DNA of 37,748 nt from a virus, in the IMG/VR virus record IMGVR_UViG_3300037041_000373, positions 1 to 37,748 of that record. One strand, written 5' to 3'. The notes beneath the pieces were generated by a model. That model was not told the DNA's origin. It did no database searches and was given only the letters and a program-made list of their open reading frames with translations. Positions 1-7,285 of the stretch are shown piece after piece. A program made the position numbers and the translations under genes. The stretch's first letter is position 1. Every line of letters starts with the position of its first letter.

Positions 1-127
1 AACTCACCATAGTAAATTTGCTGCTCAATAGTTGGCCGGACAAAGATAACGCCAGCAGTAGCGTCAACTTGCAACACAGCGGCAATCGGCACCACGTTGT
101 TGGGTGCTGTTGGCTTGACATTGGTAA
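1..127. repeat. Terminal direct repeat, left copy (assembly overlap)
   Basis: Identical over 127 bases to the last 127 bases of the window. A minus-strand tail gene stays in frame across the join, which supports a circular or circularly permuted molecule. The length 127 is a common maximal k-mer in short-read assemblers, so this is probably a graph overlap and not a packaged terminal repeat. Confidence 0.95.
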
Positions 128-791
128 GCCCGCCCGCCACGGTGGGGCTGGCGTACAAGATGTCGCCCAGCGTAAATGCGCTGGTGTCAACATCACGCAC
201 AAAACCCCAAACGGTGCAGTAGCCTTTTTGCCCTGTGTCGGGCAAATCGTGCGTCATTACGCCAACAACGTACAGCGTGTTTGTTGCGCCGTCGGCTAGG
301 TAGGGTGCCACTGACAGTGCGCTGTCAGGCACAGCCCCCGTAAAGCCCACCACGGTGCCATTGGGAATGGTAACGCCAGTAAAGTTAGCGACTCGGGCGT
401 AAGTTTCCAGCCCGACTTGCTGCACCACGTCGTATTCCATGCCAAGGTCAAGCGTTTGATCTGTCGAATTCCAGCCCATCCGGCCCATCTGGTTGGTGTG
501 TGGCGCGTCAACCTCAAAGGTCAAATAGTTGGTGTTCAGCGTATTGCTGTTAAGCAGCGGCGGCGTGGTGGTCAACGCCTCAATCTGCTTTTGCAACTCA
601 ACAATTTGCGACTCTTGCGTGGGCGGGCCGACCTGCAAATCCAGCAGTGACGTGTCGTTGCGGCCCGAGCCAGTCAGCACAAACAGGTTCAAAAAGAACC
701 TGTACCACTCACGCGAAATCAGTTTGGTGCGCTCGTCGATAAGCGGCACCCGAGGCGCAATGATGTTTGTTTCGTTTAGCGGATTAGGCAT
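1..791 (-). CDS. Tail fiber-like protein spanning the contig join, N-terminal part
   Basis: This is the 5' part of a gene that continues at 37621 down to 37186. Joined, it is 1227 nt (408 aa) with no stop across the seam. The start is ATG at 791, in an 8-base overlap (ATGCCTAA) with the stop of the upstream gp10-like gene. The N-terminus (MPNPLNETNI) is followed by ISREWYRFFLNLF, a motif often seen at the start of small phage tail proteins. Then comes a short coiled-coil-like stretch (ESQIVELQKQIEAL) and a beta-rich region with repeated GDILYAS-type turns. Position right after the tail hub gene suggests a distal tail or fiber component. The tail assignment is inference from position and motif. 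Confidence 0.8.
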   Translation of the reverse strand, partial: MPNPLNETNIIAPRVPLIDERTKLISREWYRFFLNLFVLTGSGRNDTSLLDLQVGPPTQESQIVELQKQIEALTTTPPLLNSNTLNTNYLTFEVDAPHTNQMGRMGWNSTDQTLDLGMEYDVVQQVGLETYARVANFTGVTIPNGTVVGFTGAVPDSALSVAPYLADGATNTLYVVGVMTHDLPDTGQKGYCTVWGFVRDVDTSAFTLGDILYASPTVAGGLTNVKPTAPNNVVPIAAVLQVDATAGVIFVRPTIEQQIYYGE

Positions 792-2223
792 TGGTCGGCG
801 ACAGCAAAAGTTCAGCGCCCACAATGACCGTCTTCACGGGGTCAGTGCCTGAGATTTCATACACGCGGTCGCGCAGCTTGAGCGTCATGCCCAGCCGACG
901 CCAGAACACGCGGCGGTAGTATTCGCCGATCTTGCCAACTTGCGCCCAATGCTCGTTTGACCAAGTGTGGCCGCCGTCATCCGACCAGCGCAGCATGACC
1001 TCGGGGTCGCTGCCTTGGCCGACATTCAGGCCAACGCCCGACTCGCAATCGAGTTGCAGCGAGTGCTGCGCCGTGCGCTTGAGGTTGTTCTGGCCGGTGG
1101 GCAGCGCCCGCCACGACCGCAGCCATTTCTGGATCTGGCCGTTGTCGGCGTAGGTGTCAAGGTCAAAGGCGTAGATGTTGCCAGTCTCAAAGTCGCCCAC
1201 AATGATTTCATTGCTGAACGCCATTTGGCAGTTGCTGCGGTGGCGGGTAAACACACCCTCGGCAAAACCGGCACGCTCATGCCACACGCCAGCAGCCACA
1301 TCGTAGACCCAAGTCGTGTTGGCCGTAGGAAAGATCAGCACGTAGAAGGCGTGGCCGTCCTGCTGGTATGTGTACGCAATTGCGTCCGACATATCGGTGT
1401 ACTGCTGAATCTGCCACTCAACGGCGTGCGTAGAGACGCGAACGCCCGTATAGCCGTTGGCCCGATAGACAATGCCCTGACCACGGGCATCCGCGCCCAG
1501 CCAGAACAGGCCGTTGTCGAGTTTGGCGACAGAGTAGGGGGCTATGCAGCCAATTTCGTTGTAAGCGCCTTGGATGCGCTGTAGCGGGAAGTCAGCGTTG
1601 CCTGCGTCATACCAGACCTCAACCGAATTAGTGCCGAACAGCCAAGCCTCGCGGTGGTCAACAATCAGAGCCACCAAGCCGTCTGGAGCGCCTTCAGCGC
1701 TGGCGAAATCCAGCGGGTCAACTGACAGGCCGTCAAGCAAGCTAGTCACCCAGACGCGCTGGCTACCTGGCTCGTTAAAAACAAAGTAGCCGTCAAGATA
1801 GCTGACCGTCACCGCGCCTGGAAAGTCAGGGTCACTGATCAGCGCAAAAGCATTGGTGACGTTGTTGTAAATGAAGCTAGGGCCGTTGCAAGCAATAAAC
1901 AATTGCGTGCCATTGTCAGCCATGCTGACTGGCCCCGTACCGCTGACGTTGCCGATCAGCGTAGCTGTGTAAGACTGATTGATCTTGTAAAGCTGAGTGC
2001 CGGATACGACAAACGCGGTGGTGCTGAGAGACGAAAACGACCACACGCCGCGAATCGGCCCCGTGCCGATAGTGGCTAAAAAGCGCAAGCCAGGCGCACG
2101 GTTTAGGAACGCTGGCTCTTTGCCGCCCTCGGGCACAACTTCGGGGAACAAGTTGACCATGCGGCTATCCGCAGCATTGACGCTGCGGGCCACATAGCTG
2201 GAGCCTAAGATCGGCGTCTTCAT
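784..2223 (-). CDS. P22 gp10-like tail hub / packaged-DNA stabilisation protein
   Basis: The 479-aa protein has the features of the P22 gp10 family (Phage_stabilise). This protein joins the tail below the gp4 ring and helps keep packaged DNA in the head. The N-terminus has ADSRMVNLFPE and APGLR, the family's opening signature, followed by repeated beta-strand blades, including WLGADARGQGIVYRANGY and AYTYQQDGHAFYVL. Length matches the family (about 470 aa). It lies directly downstream of the gp4-like gene (17 bp gap) and overlaps the next tail gene by 8 bases, so translation is probably coupled. Family assignment is strong; the exact role is known only from P22. Confidence 0.85.
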   Translation of the reverse strand: MKTPILGSSYVARSVNAADSRMVNLFPEVVPEGGKEPAFLNRAPGLRFLATIGTGPIRGVWSFSSLSTTAFVVSGTQLYKINQSYTATLIGNVSGTGPVSMADNGTQLFIACNGPSFIYNNVTNAFALISDPDFPGAVTVSYLDGYFVFNEPGSQRVWVTSLLDGLSVDPLDFASAEGAPDGLVALIVDHREAWLFGTNSVEVWYDAGNADFPLQRIQGAYNEIGCIAPYSVAKLDNGLFWLGADARGQGIVYRANGYTGVRVSTHAVEWQIQQYTDMSDAIAYTYQQDGHAFYVLIFPTANTTWVYDVAAGVWHERAGFAEGVFTRHRSNCQMAFSNEIIVGDFETGNIYAFDLDTYADNGQIQKWLRSWRALPTGQNNLKRTAQHSLQLDCESGVGLNVGQGSDPEVMLRWSDDGGHTWSNEHWAQVGKIGEYYRRVFWRRLGMTLKLRDRVYEISGTDPVKTVIVGAELLLSPTNA

Positions 2224-2239
2224 GCTTGCACCTTAGTAA

Positions 2240-2956
2240 TTAAAAATTCCCGGCGTACACATTGAAGCGCTGGCGCGTCGCCACAATGGCGTACGGCATC
2301 GACATCACATCGTCAGGGTTGTTGATGCGCTTCAGGTTGCGCTTGCTGGTCATGGCGATGCGCTGCACCTGTGGGCTTGGCTCAACGCCAAACTCTGGAG
2401 CAATTTCCATCGCCAAGTTGTAGGTAAACGCCCGCAAGTAGCCAGGTGGAAAGAACAGGTCAGTTGTCAAGGTGGCAGGGTTGCTCAACTCTTGCACCGA
2501 CACAAAGTGCCATTCCAAATCCCGCGTTGGGCGCGGATAGATAGTCAGCGTAATGTCAGGAAAGCCCATGTTCACAAAGCAAACCTGCGGGTAGGTCGAG
2601 GTCACGGTTTTGACCGCAATACCGTTGTATTGTTGCTGGTTGATGAACTTGATGCCAAACGACACATTGGTGCTTGGGTCGCGGAAGTACGTGGCCTCGT
2701 CCAACAGCACGGGGCGCAGGCCGATAAAGTTGCCCGAGGGGCCAAGCGTGCGGATGTACTCGCCGGCGGGCCAAGTAAAGACTTGATCTTGGGTGCAGAA
2801 GACAGACAGGCGCTCAGTGTTCCATGAGTCGATCATTTGCTGCATCGCCATCAAGCTGTCTTGCATGACGGAGGGCGAAGAAAGTTCACCTTCGGCCAAC
2901 ACGCCAAGCAAACGAAGCGCCCGATTGATTTGATCGCCAGCGTTGTAAACAGCCAT
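2240..2956 (-). CDS. P22 gp4-like head-to-tail joining protein
   Basis: 238 aa. It opens with GDQINRALRLLGVLAEGE and then MQQMIDSWNTERLSVF, the helical start typical of P22 gp4-like tail accessory factors, which form the ring between portal and tail hub. Later segments (LDEATYFRDPSTNVSF, LTIYPRPTRDLEWHF, FFPPGYLRAFTYNLAMEIAPEFG) are also usual for this family in environmental podoviruses. It follows the 62-aa head gene by one base and precedes the gp10-like gene, the same order as in P22-type tail modules. P22 gp4 also has muramidase activity; nothing in the sequence lets me confirm that here. Confidence 0.8.
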   Translation of the reverse strand: MAVYNAGDQINRALRLLGVLAEGELSSPSVMQDSLMAMQQMIDSWNTERLSVFCTQDQVFTWPAGEYIRTLGPSGNFIGLRPVLLDEATYFRDPSTNVSFGIKFINQQQYNGIAVKTVTSTYPQVCFVNMGFPDITLTIYPRPTRDLEWHFVSVQELSNPATLTTDLFFPPGYLRAFTYNLAMEIAPEFGVEPSPQVQRIAMTSKRNLKRINNPDDVMSMPYAIVATRQRFNVYAGNF

Positions 2957-2957
2957 G

Positions 2958-3146
2958 TCAGACTCCTTCGGCCACAGCCTTGCGTGTGTATTTGCGCTTG
3001 ACTTCCAGCGCGTTGACTGCTACTTCAGGTTCTGAAGGCATGTCTGGATTGTAGCGCGTCCAACCGTTTTTCTCATCGTATTCGGCTTCTAAATCCGAAA
3101 TTGCGATTTTAGGGCCAAAGATGGGGTGTTTTAGGTAAATGTGCAT
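2958..3146 (-). CDS. Small conserved head-region protein
   Basis: 62 aa, starting MHIYLKHPIFGPKIAISD and ending in a basic stretch (EVKRKYTRKA). Proteins of this shape often sit between coat and gp4-like genes in related phages; no function is known to me. The ATG at 3146 has no Shine-Dalgarno sequence. It lies only 4 bases after the U-run side of a strong UUCG hairpin, so the hairpin probably controls its expression or is read through. The stop is separated by one base from the start of the gp4-like gene. Confidence 0.65.
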   Translation of the reverse strand: MHIYLKHPIFGPKIAISDLEAEYDEKNGWTRYNPDMPSEPEVAVNALEVKRKYTRKAVAEGV

Positions 3147-3149
3147 GTG

Positions 3150-3171
3150 AAAACGGGGGCCGAAGCCCCCG
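3150..3171 (-). terminator. UUCG-loop hairpin between two small head genes
   Basis: On the minus strand: CGGGGGC, TTCG loop, GCCCCCG, then TTTTCAC and the ATG of the next gene. A perfect 7-bp stem with a stable tetraloop and a short U run looks like an intrinsic terminator or attenuator. It belongs to a set of three similar hairpins, one before each small head gene. Confidence 0.7.
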
Positions 3172-3176
3172 ATACA

Positions 3177-3395
3177 TTAGGCAGTGATGCCGATGTTTTT
3201 CAACGCGGTACGAAGCGCGTTGATAGCAGTTGCCAACTCAGTACCGCTGGCGGTATTGGTGACAGCCGTGATGGCCGCAGCTTGGACGATTGGGGTGGTG
3301 CCGTAGAAGCCTGCGGTGCCGCCCGATTTGCCCATGATTGCGCCGTCAAGTTGTGCGTCTTCAAACGCAACGCCTACAGCTTTAGTATTTGGCAT
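3177..3395 (-). CDS. Small head protein with fiber-type trimerisation motif
   Basis: 72 aa from the ATG at 3395, chosen because AAAGGAAAAATC precedes it; a longer frame to 3431 would begin inside a hairpin. The C-terminal half has GFYGTTPIVQ, followed by a helix (ATAINALRTALKNIGI). This is the pattern of phage head-fiber and fiber tips (Phage_fiber_2-like). The same motif ends the 544-aa tailspike of this genome. Position two genes after coat suggests a capsid-surface decoration or fiber. Role is inferred from motif and place. Confidence 0.7.
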   Translation of the reverse strand: MPNTKAVGVAFEDAQLDGAIMGKSGGTAGFYGTTPIVQAAAITAVTNTASGTELATAINALRTALKNIGITA

Positions 3396-3414
3396 GATTT
3401 TTCCTTTGAAAAGA

Positions 3415-3430
3415 TGGGGCCGAAGCCCCA
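3415..3430 (-). terminator. UUCG-loop hairpin after the 136-aa head gene
   Basis: On the minus strand: TGGGGC, TTCG, GCCCCA, then TCTTTTC. The stem is perfect and the U run is weak, so partial termination or RNA 3'-end protection is more likely than full termination. Confidence 0.6.
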
Positions 3431-3436
3431 CCAGAT

Positions 3437-3847
3437 TTAGCCAATGCGATAGCAGGTGTAAGTGCCGTCACCCGTTTTGCGGGCGCGGAAAATAGCACCG
3501 AAGCCAGATGCAGTGGTCAGGCCAGAGCCAACCAAAGTCCAGCCGGTATTGACCGTCAGCGTGCCCACACCAGTGCTGGTGGACATGACAACAAAGTCAA
3601 AAGTGCTGCCAACTTTGGCGCTGCTGATTTCTGCGTCCACGCCACCCACGCCGGCCACCAGCGGAAGCTGGAGGTTGTTGGCATTGGTTTGCGTGTACAG
3701 AATGATGCCGCCTTCCAGGTCGGCAACCGTCAAAGCGGCGGTTGCGTTAGCTGTGTAGGTCGCGGGGGCTGGAGCGTAGCCCAGTACGATTTCGTTCAGG
3801 TTGCCGTCACCAAGTTGGTAACCGCCGCCGCCGTTTGGAAGTGCCAT
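3437..3847 (-). CDS. Putative capsid decoration protein
   Basis: 136 aa. The N-terminus (MALPNGGGGYQLGDGN) is glycine-rich. The rest is beta-rich and hydrophobic with little charge (ATAALTVADLEGGIILYTQ, GVGTLTVNTGWTLVGSG). It directly follows the coat gene in the late direction and has a good ribosome binding site (AAGGAAATTATC before ATG). Small beta-rich proteins at this place are commonly decoration proteins stabilising the capsid. UUCG hairpins bracket the gene, suggesting separately tuned expression. I do not recognise a characterised homologue. Confidence 0.6.
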   Translation of the reverse strand: MALPNGGGGYQLGDGNLNEIVLGYAPAPATYTANATAALTVADLEGGIILYTQTNANNLQLPLVAGVGGVDAEISSAKVGSTFDFVVMSTSTGVGTLTVNTGWTLVGSGLTTASGFGAIFRARKTGDGTYTCYRIG

Positions 3848-3870
3848 GATAATTTCCTTAAAAAAGATTT

Positions 3871-3891
3871 AAAAAACGCCCCCGAAGGGGC
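3871..3891 (-). terminator. Intrinsic terminator after the coat gene
   Basis: On the minus strand: GCCCC, TTCG, GGGGC, G, then TTTTTT, starting 8 bases after the coat stop. This is the best of the three head-region hairpins. If partly efficient, it would make coat mRNA more abundant than downstream late mRNA. Confidence 0.8.
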
Positions 3892-3898
3892 ATTAGGT

Positions 3899-5110
3899 TT
3901 AGCCCCAGATACGAGCAGCCATCTGTGGACGGATGGTGCTGTAACCGTACAGAACGTCAATACGGCAAGGCATACGGTCGTTGTTGATGTCGTACTGACG
4001 AACAACGCGCAGGCTGATACCGTTGTGAACGGCACGCGCAGCCATGTCAACGCCTTGTGGCAGCAACAGGTCAGCAGTGGCGAACGTGATGGCGTCCTTG
4101 TGATAAACCAAGTTCTGAGCGAACTGGCTGGAAGCAGCGCCGAGGAACGTGACGGTCTTGCCGGTAACAGGCAGGACGTTCACAGTAGCCAGAGCGTGGT
4201 TGGCCGAGTACATGGGGTACACGGTCACAGTCCAAGTGCCAGACGATGCAGTGGCGTCGGCCAGAGCAACGAACTGATACAGCGAACCAGTGGATTCGCG
4301 GGTCTGTGGGTTGACGGCGTAGCAATCAGCCACGGTGAACACGTCACCGGCTTTGATTGTGGTCGTCACAGAACCTTGTTCCAGCAGGATGGTCGAAGCG
4401 CCTTCGCTGGTCACGCCTGGTGTTTTTACCAGTGTGGAAGCGGAAGCATCACGCGAGCCAGTGGTGTGCTGCTTGATCGACTGAGACATATTGATCTCGT
4501 CGAAGCCCAGCACGCCGGTGCCCATCATGCCGTTGCGGAACTGCTTGGAGATAGTGTCGGTCGGATTGAACAGACCTTTCATACCTTCAACCAGACCAGC
4601 GTTGGCGGCTGGGTTTACGGTGGCGTAACGTGGCGACATCACAGCAGCGTTTTCGTTCAGCTTCTGTTGTGCAGCAAGCAGCACGGCAGAGGTAGAAGGA
4701 ACGGTACCAGGGGTGCCGACGCTGTTACCGATGTATTTGTACGCATTGGCAACGTCAGCATCAATGCTGGAGGCCAGTTGAGAAATACGCGGCTTCAGAA
4801 CACGTTCTGCGAAGTCGTCCAATTGCATGGTCAGTTCAGCAGATGTGAAGTTGACGCCGATGTGCTTTTGGTTGGCGACCGACAGGGTGGTGAACTGCTC
4901 GTTGTCATCCTGAACTTGCAGGGCGGCACCGTCAGTGACCAGAGCGCGGTCAGGCAGGCGGATACGCAGGGTGGAACCAATCTTGGCACCTTCAACAGCG
5001 AAGCTGTCATCGTACTGGCGATTGACGTTGCGGGTAAGGACAAGGTTGTTTTCGAGAATCTCAAGCGCTTTGCGCGTGATCATGTCGATTGTGAGGATCG
5101 AGTTTGACAT
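3899..5110 (-). CDS. Major capsid (coat) protein, P22 coat family
   Basis: 403 aa, close to the 430 aa of P22 coat. The N-terminus (SILTIDMITRKALEILENNL, then VNRQYDDSFA) and IGSTLRIRLPDRA match P22-type HK97-fold coat proteins of environmental podoviruses. The C-terminus (CRIDVLYGYSTIRPQMAARIWG) parallels the P22 coat ending with its GV.ATRPE segment. It lies after the scaffold gene by 19 bases, with AGGAAATTTAA before the ATG. A strong UUCG terminator follows it. An antisense open frame of 472 codons runs across the gene and is a codon-bias shadow. Confidence 0.88.
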   Translation of the reverse strand: MSNSILTIDMITRKALEILENNLVLTRNVNRQYDDSFAVEGAKIGSTLRIRLPDRALVTDGAALQVQDDNEQFTTLSVANQKHIGVNFTSAELTMQLDDFAERVLKPRISQLASSIDADVANAYKYIGNSVGTPGTVPSTSAVLLAAQQKLNENAAVMSPRYATVNPAANAGLVEGMKGLFNPTDTISKQFRNGMMGTGVLGFDEINMSQSIKQHTTGSRDASASTLVKTPGVTSEGASTILLEQGSVTTTIKAGDVFTVADCYAVNPQTRESTGSLYQFVALADATASSGTWTVTVYPMYSANHALATVNVLPVTGKTVTFLGAASSQFAQNLVYHKDAITFATADLLLPQGVDMAARAVHNGISLRVVRQYDINNDRMPCRIDVLYGYSTIRPQMAARIWG

Positions 5111-5129
5111 TTAAATTTCCTAAAAAAAG

Positions 5130-5900
5130 TTAGCGGATACGTTGCGCTTCGAGCTTCTTCATCTGGCGTGCCCGATCAGCTTCAATCCACTGGCTGGCCG
5201 TCATGGTCTTGATAGACCGTGGGTCAGTAGTGTCAAGGGCTGGAGAACCGGAGTTCCGAGCAGTTACAGGTGAAATCGGCGCTGGCGCTGACGTTGTTCG
5301 TTTGACCGGAGGTTCTGCGGCCAATTTGGCCTCAATCTTTCCGATCTCTTTTGCCTGACCGAGTGGCGTCATGCGTGAGATGCGTTCCGCGTCTTTGGGG
5401 TTGGAGCCGAGGTAGTAAGCCAACTCTGCGCCAATGTCCGAAGACTGGATCGTTTCGGCCATCACATTTGTAATCGGCAGCTCGGGGTTGTATGCGACTT
5501 GTTCAAAGTCATCATATTTAACCCGCGCTTCTTCTTCCAAATCTTGATAGCTTTCGAGAATAGCAGAGTGCTGCTTGGCGGCTTCACGCTTGGCGATCAG
5601 TTCTTCAGCCTTCTGATATGCCAATGCGTCTGCATAGGCTTCAGTAGACTCAAACTGGTCAGCGGTGGCTGTCGGTGCGGCCCTCAACGTCCGTTGTTCA
5701 GACTGACGTTGTGCTTGATCTCGTTCCCACTTACGTTGCTCTCTTGCGAGGCGTTTGCCAATAGCTGCGTCAAGTTCCTCTTGCGAAAATGATTTAACTG
5801 CTGCTTCTGGCGTTTCCGGCGTTTGAACTTCAGCTTCAGGTGCAGCCGTTGCTTCCTGTTCTGGCACGGGTAGTGACTCCGCTGGTACTTCTTCTAACAT
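5130..5900 (-). CDS. Capsid scaffolding protein
   Basis: 256 aa, charged and mostly helical, with a proline/glutamate-rich N-terminus. The SFSQEELDAAIGKRLAREQRKWERD segment class (residues about 38-62), usual in phage scaffolds, leads into a coiled coil. The C-terminus is basic (ADRARQMKKLEAQRIR), as expected for a scaffold tail that binds coat. It lies immediately upstream of coat in the transcribed direction. Start at 5900 is supported by AAAGG eight bases upstream. No protease gene was found nearby, consistent with P22-type scaffolds that exit intact. Confidence 0.8.
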   Translation of the reverse strand: MLEEVPAESLPVPEQEATAAPEAEVQTPETPEAAVKSFSQEELDAAIGKRLAREQRKWERDQAQRQSEQRTLRAAPTATADQFESTEAYADALAYQKAEELIAKREAAKQHSAILESYQDLEEEARVKYDDFEQVAYNPELPITNVMAETIQSSDIGAELAYYLGSNPKDAERISRMTPLGQAKEIGKIEAKLAAEPPVKRTTSAPAPISPVTARNSGSPALDTTDPRSIKTMTASQWIEADRARQMKKLEAQRIR

Positions 5901-5953
5901 TTAAATGAACCTTTCGATTCCTCGGTGTGCCGCGCCGATACGGTTTTGTAATC

Positions 5954-5970
5954 ATTATGCCCAAATTTGG
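5954..5970 (-). promoter_or_regulatory. Possible promoter and palindrome upstream of scaffold
   Basis: In the 89-bp gap before scaffold, the minus strand has the palindrome CCAAATTTGG, then GCATAAT, a good -10 match. No convincing -35 is present. It would give capsid genes a start independent of the receptor-binding cassette upstream. Confidence 0.25.
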
Positions 5971-5989
5971 CGGGATATGCTAGACACGG

Positions 5990-7027
5990 TTATCTTGTGA
6001 GCGCCTGTATTTCGGAATTAGCCAAGCGGCGGGGATAGTAGGAAATTCTAGAAATCCATCCGACCAAACGGTTAAAGCCTGAGTGGTCGCTTCCAATGTC
6101 AAGGCGAATCAAGCCAGCCGCCATTGCGCCAGATGTGTCGGGGGTAGACTGCACACCGTTTGCAGCAAACTGTGCGTTGTTGGCCGCAAAAGCAAAGGCT
6201 TGCCTTAACGGCGCACTAGACCGTGCTAGGTTAGCTGTTGGCTGAAGCGTCAGAGCGTTGTTAACAATCACTTGCCCGATTGACACGGTTGTTTGCCCAA
6301 CAAGGACGCGATTAAAGTAGGTGTTGTCGCTGGCTTGGAGCGCAAAGATGATTCCAGTTGTAGTCTTCGTTTGCGATTCAACGTAAAAACTCCCCTCAGT
6401 TGGGTTGTACCAACTGCTAAAGTTCGTCCCTGTCATCGCAGCATTATCAGCAGCGCGAGTTACTTGGCTTGCCACTGTGGGAATGTAGCTAGTGGCATAC
6501 GCGCCGGCTTCTAGTTGAGCCAATGTTACAGAACCCGTTACGGTAAGGGTTATAGCGCCCGCTGTCGGCGTAAAAGTTAATGTAGACCTAGTGGGGTAAG
6601 CACCCGTGCCCACTAACGAGCCAACGAATGTCCCAGAAATAGTTACCGTTCCGGTTCCGTAAAAACTTAACGTGTGTGCAACAGCCGCTACAACAACAAC
6701 TTGTGTTACCAGCGTTGCGCTGTTAAGAACCAAGTTTATTCTTTGCTCCTCAGTCAACAGCCCGTTAGGGGCCAAGGTCACTGGGTTGTAGTCAAAGCGG
6801 GGCGCGTCTATCGCTGCTGTCTGAATCAGCCCATCGCTACCCGTAAATGTAGCCGTAGTTGTTCGAGTAAACGTGATGCGCGAGTCAAGGGTTTCCGCGC
6901 CGGCAAACTGTAAATTTAGCGACGGAGCCAAACGGTAGCTTAGCGGCGTAGTAACCAATGATGGCGTATTGCCCAAACCAAGACCAAGACCATTCCGTAT
7001 GGAAATGCCAAAATAGCTCATGCTCAA
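5990..7027 (-). CDS. Lectin-like tail / receptor-binding protein
   Basis: 345 aa. The N-terminus (YFGISIRNGLGLGLG) is a short virion-attachment type peptide. Residues about 50-100 carry ITFTRTTTATFTGSDG and PRFDYNPVTLAPNGLLTEEQRINL, a signature of phage spike and fiber carbohydrate-binding modules. The middle has LEAGAYATSYIPT followed by VTRAAD, and the end has RLVGWISRISYYPRRLANSEIQAL, the last strand of a concanavalin A-like lectin fold. Probable role is host surface glycan binding. It is one of three different receptor-binding candidates between portal and scaffold. Confidence 0.75.
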   Translation of the reverse strand: MSMSYFGISIRNGLGLGLGNTPSLVTTPLSYRLAPSLNLQFAGAETLDSRITFTRTTTATFTGSDGLIQTAAIDAPRFDYNPVTLAPNGLLTEEQRINLVLNSATLVTQVVVVAAVAHTLSFYGTGTVTISGTFVGSLVGTGAYPTRSTLTFTPTAGAITLTVTGSVTLAQLEAGAYATSYIPTVASQVTRAADNAAMTGTNFSSWYNPTEGSFYVESQTKTTTGIIFALQASDNTYFNRVLVGQTTVSIGQVIVNNALTLQPTANLARSSAPLRQAFAFAANNAQFAANGVQSTPDTSGAMAAGLIRLDIGSDHSGFNRLVGWISRISYYPRRLANSEIQALTR

Positions 7028-7070
7028 CCCTTTGGTTTGACTGAAAACCCAAAATAAAAAGGTATCATTT

Positions 7071-7274
7071 TTATTCCCGTATTGTTGCGGTTTTAATTAT
7101 TTCTTTTACGCTAGACACAAATTCAACCATACGTCCTTGAAAACTTGCTTGGTCTATCAACTCAAGTAAAAATTTTTGCACATCTGGGTGAGGCAAAACA
7201 CAGTTTGGCAAAGATGATTTTGGATTTATTTGACGCTCTACCATTAAATCGGAAGCTGTTTGTGTATCTGACAT
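7071..7274 (-). CDS. Small protein in the receptor-binding cassette
   Basis: 67 aa, start ATG at 7274 with AAGGAT upstream, 11 bases after the stop of the Mtd-like spike gene. It ends in a predicted helix (EFVSSVKEIIKTATI). No family recognised. The DNA here is clearly more AT-rich than the neighbouring head genes, as is the spike gene before it, so the two probably arrived together. It could be a spike chaperone, but nothing shows this directly. Confidence 0.55.
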   Translation of the reverse strand: MSDTQTASDLMVERQINPKSSLPNCVLPHPDVQKFLLELIDQASFQGRMVEFVSSVKEIIKTATIRE

Positions 7275-7285
7275 TTTAATCCTTG

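Noticed and set aside
1-127. Packaged direct terminal repeats as in T7-like phages
   Set aside because: The repeat lies inside a gene, has a typical assembler k-mer length, and the P22-type terminase/portal context suggests headful packaging.
3689-5107. 472-codon plus-strand frame antisense to the coat gene
   Set aside because: It mirrors the coat codons, has no ribosome binding site or family-like pattern, and the coat assignment on the other strand is firm.
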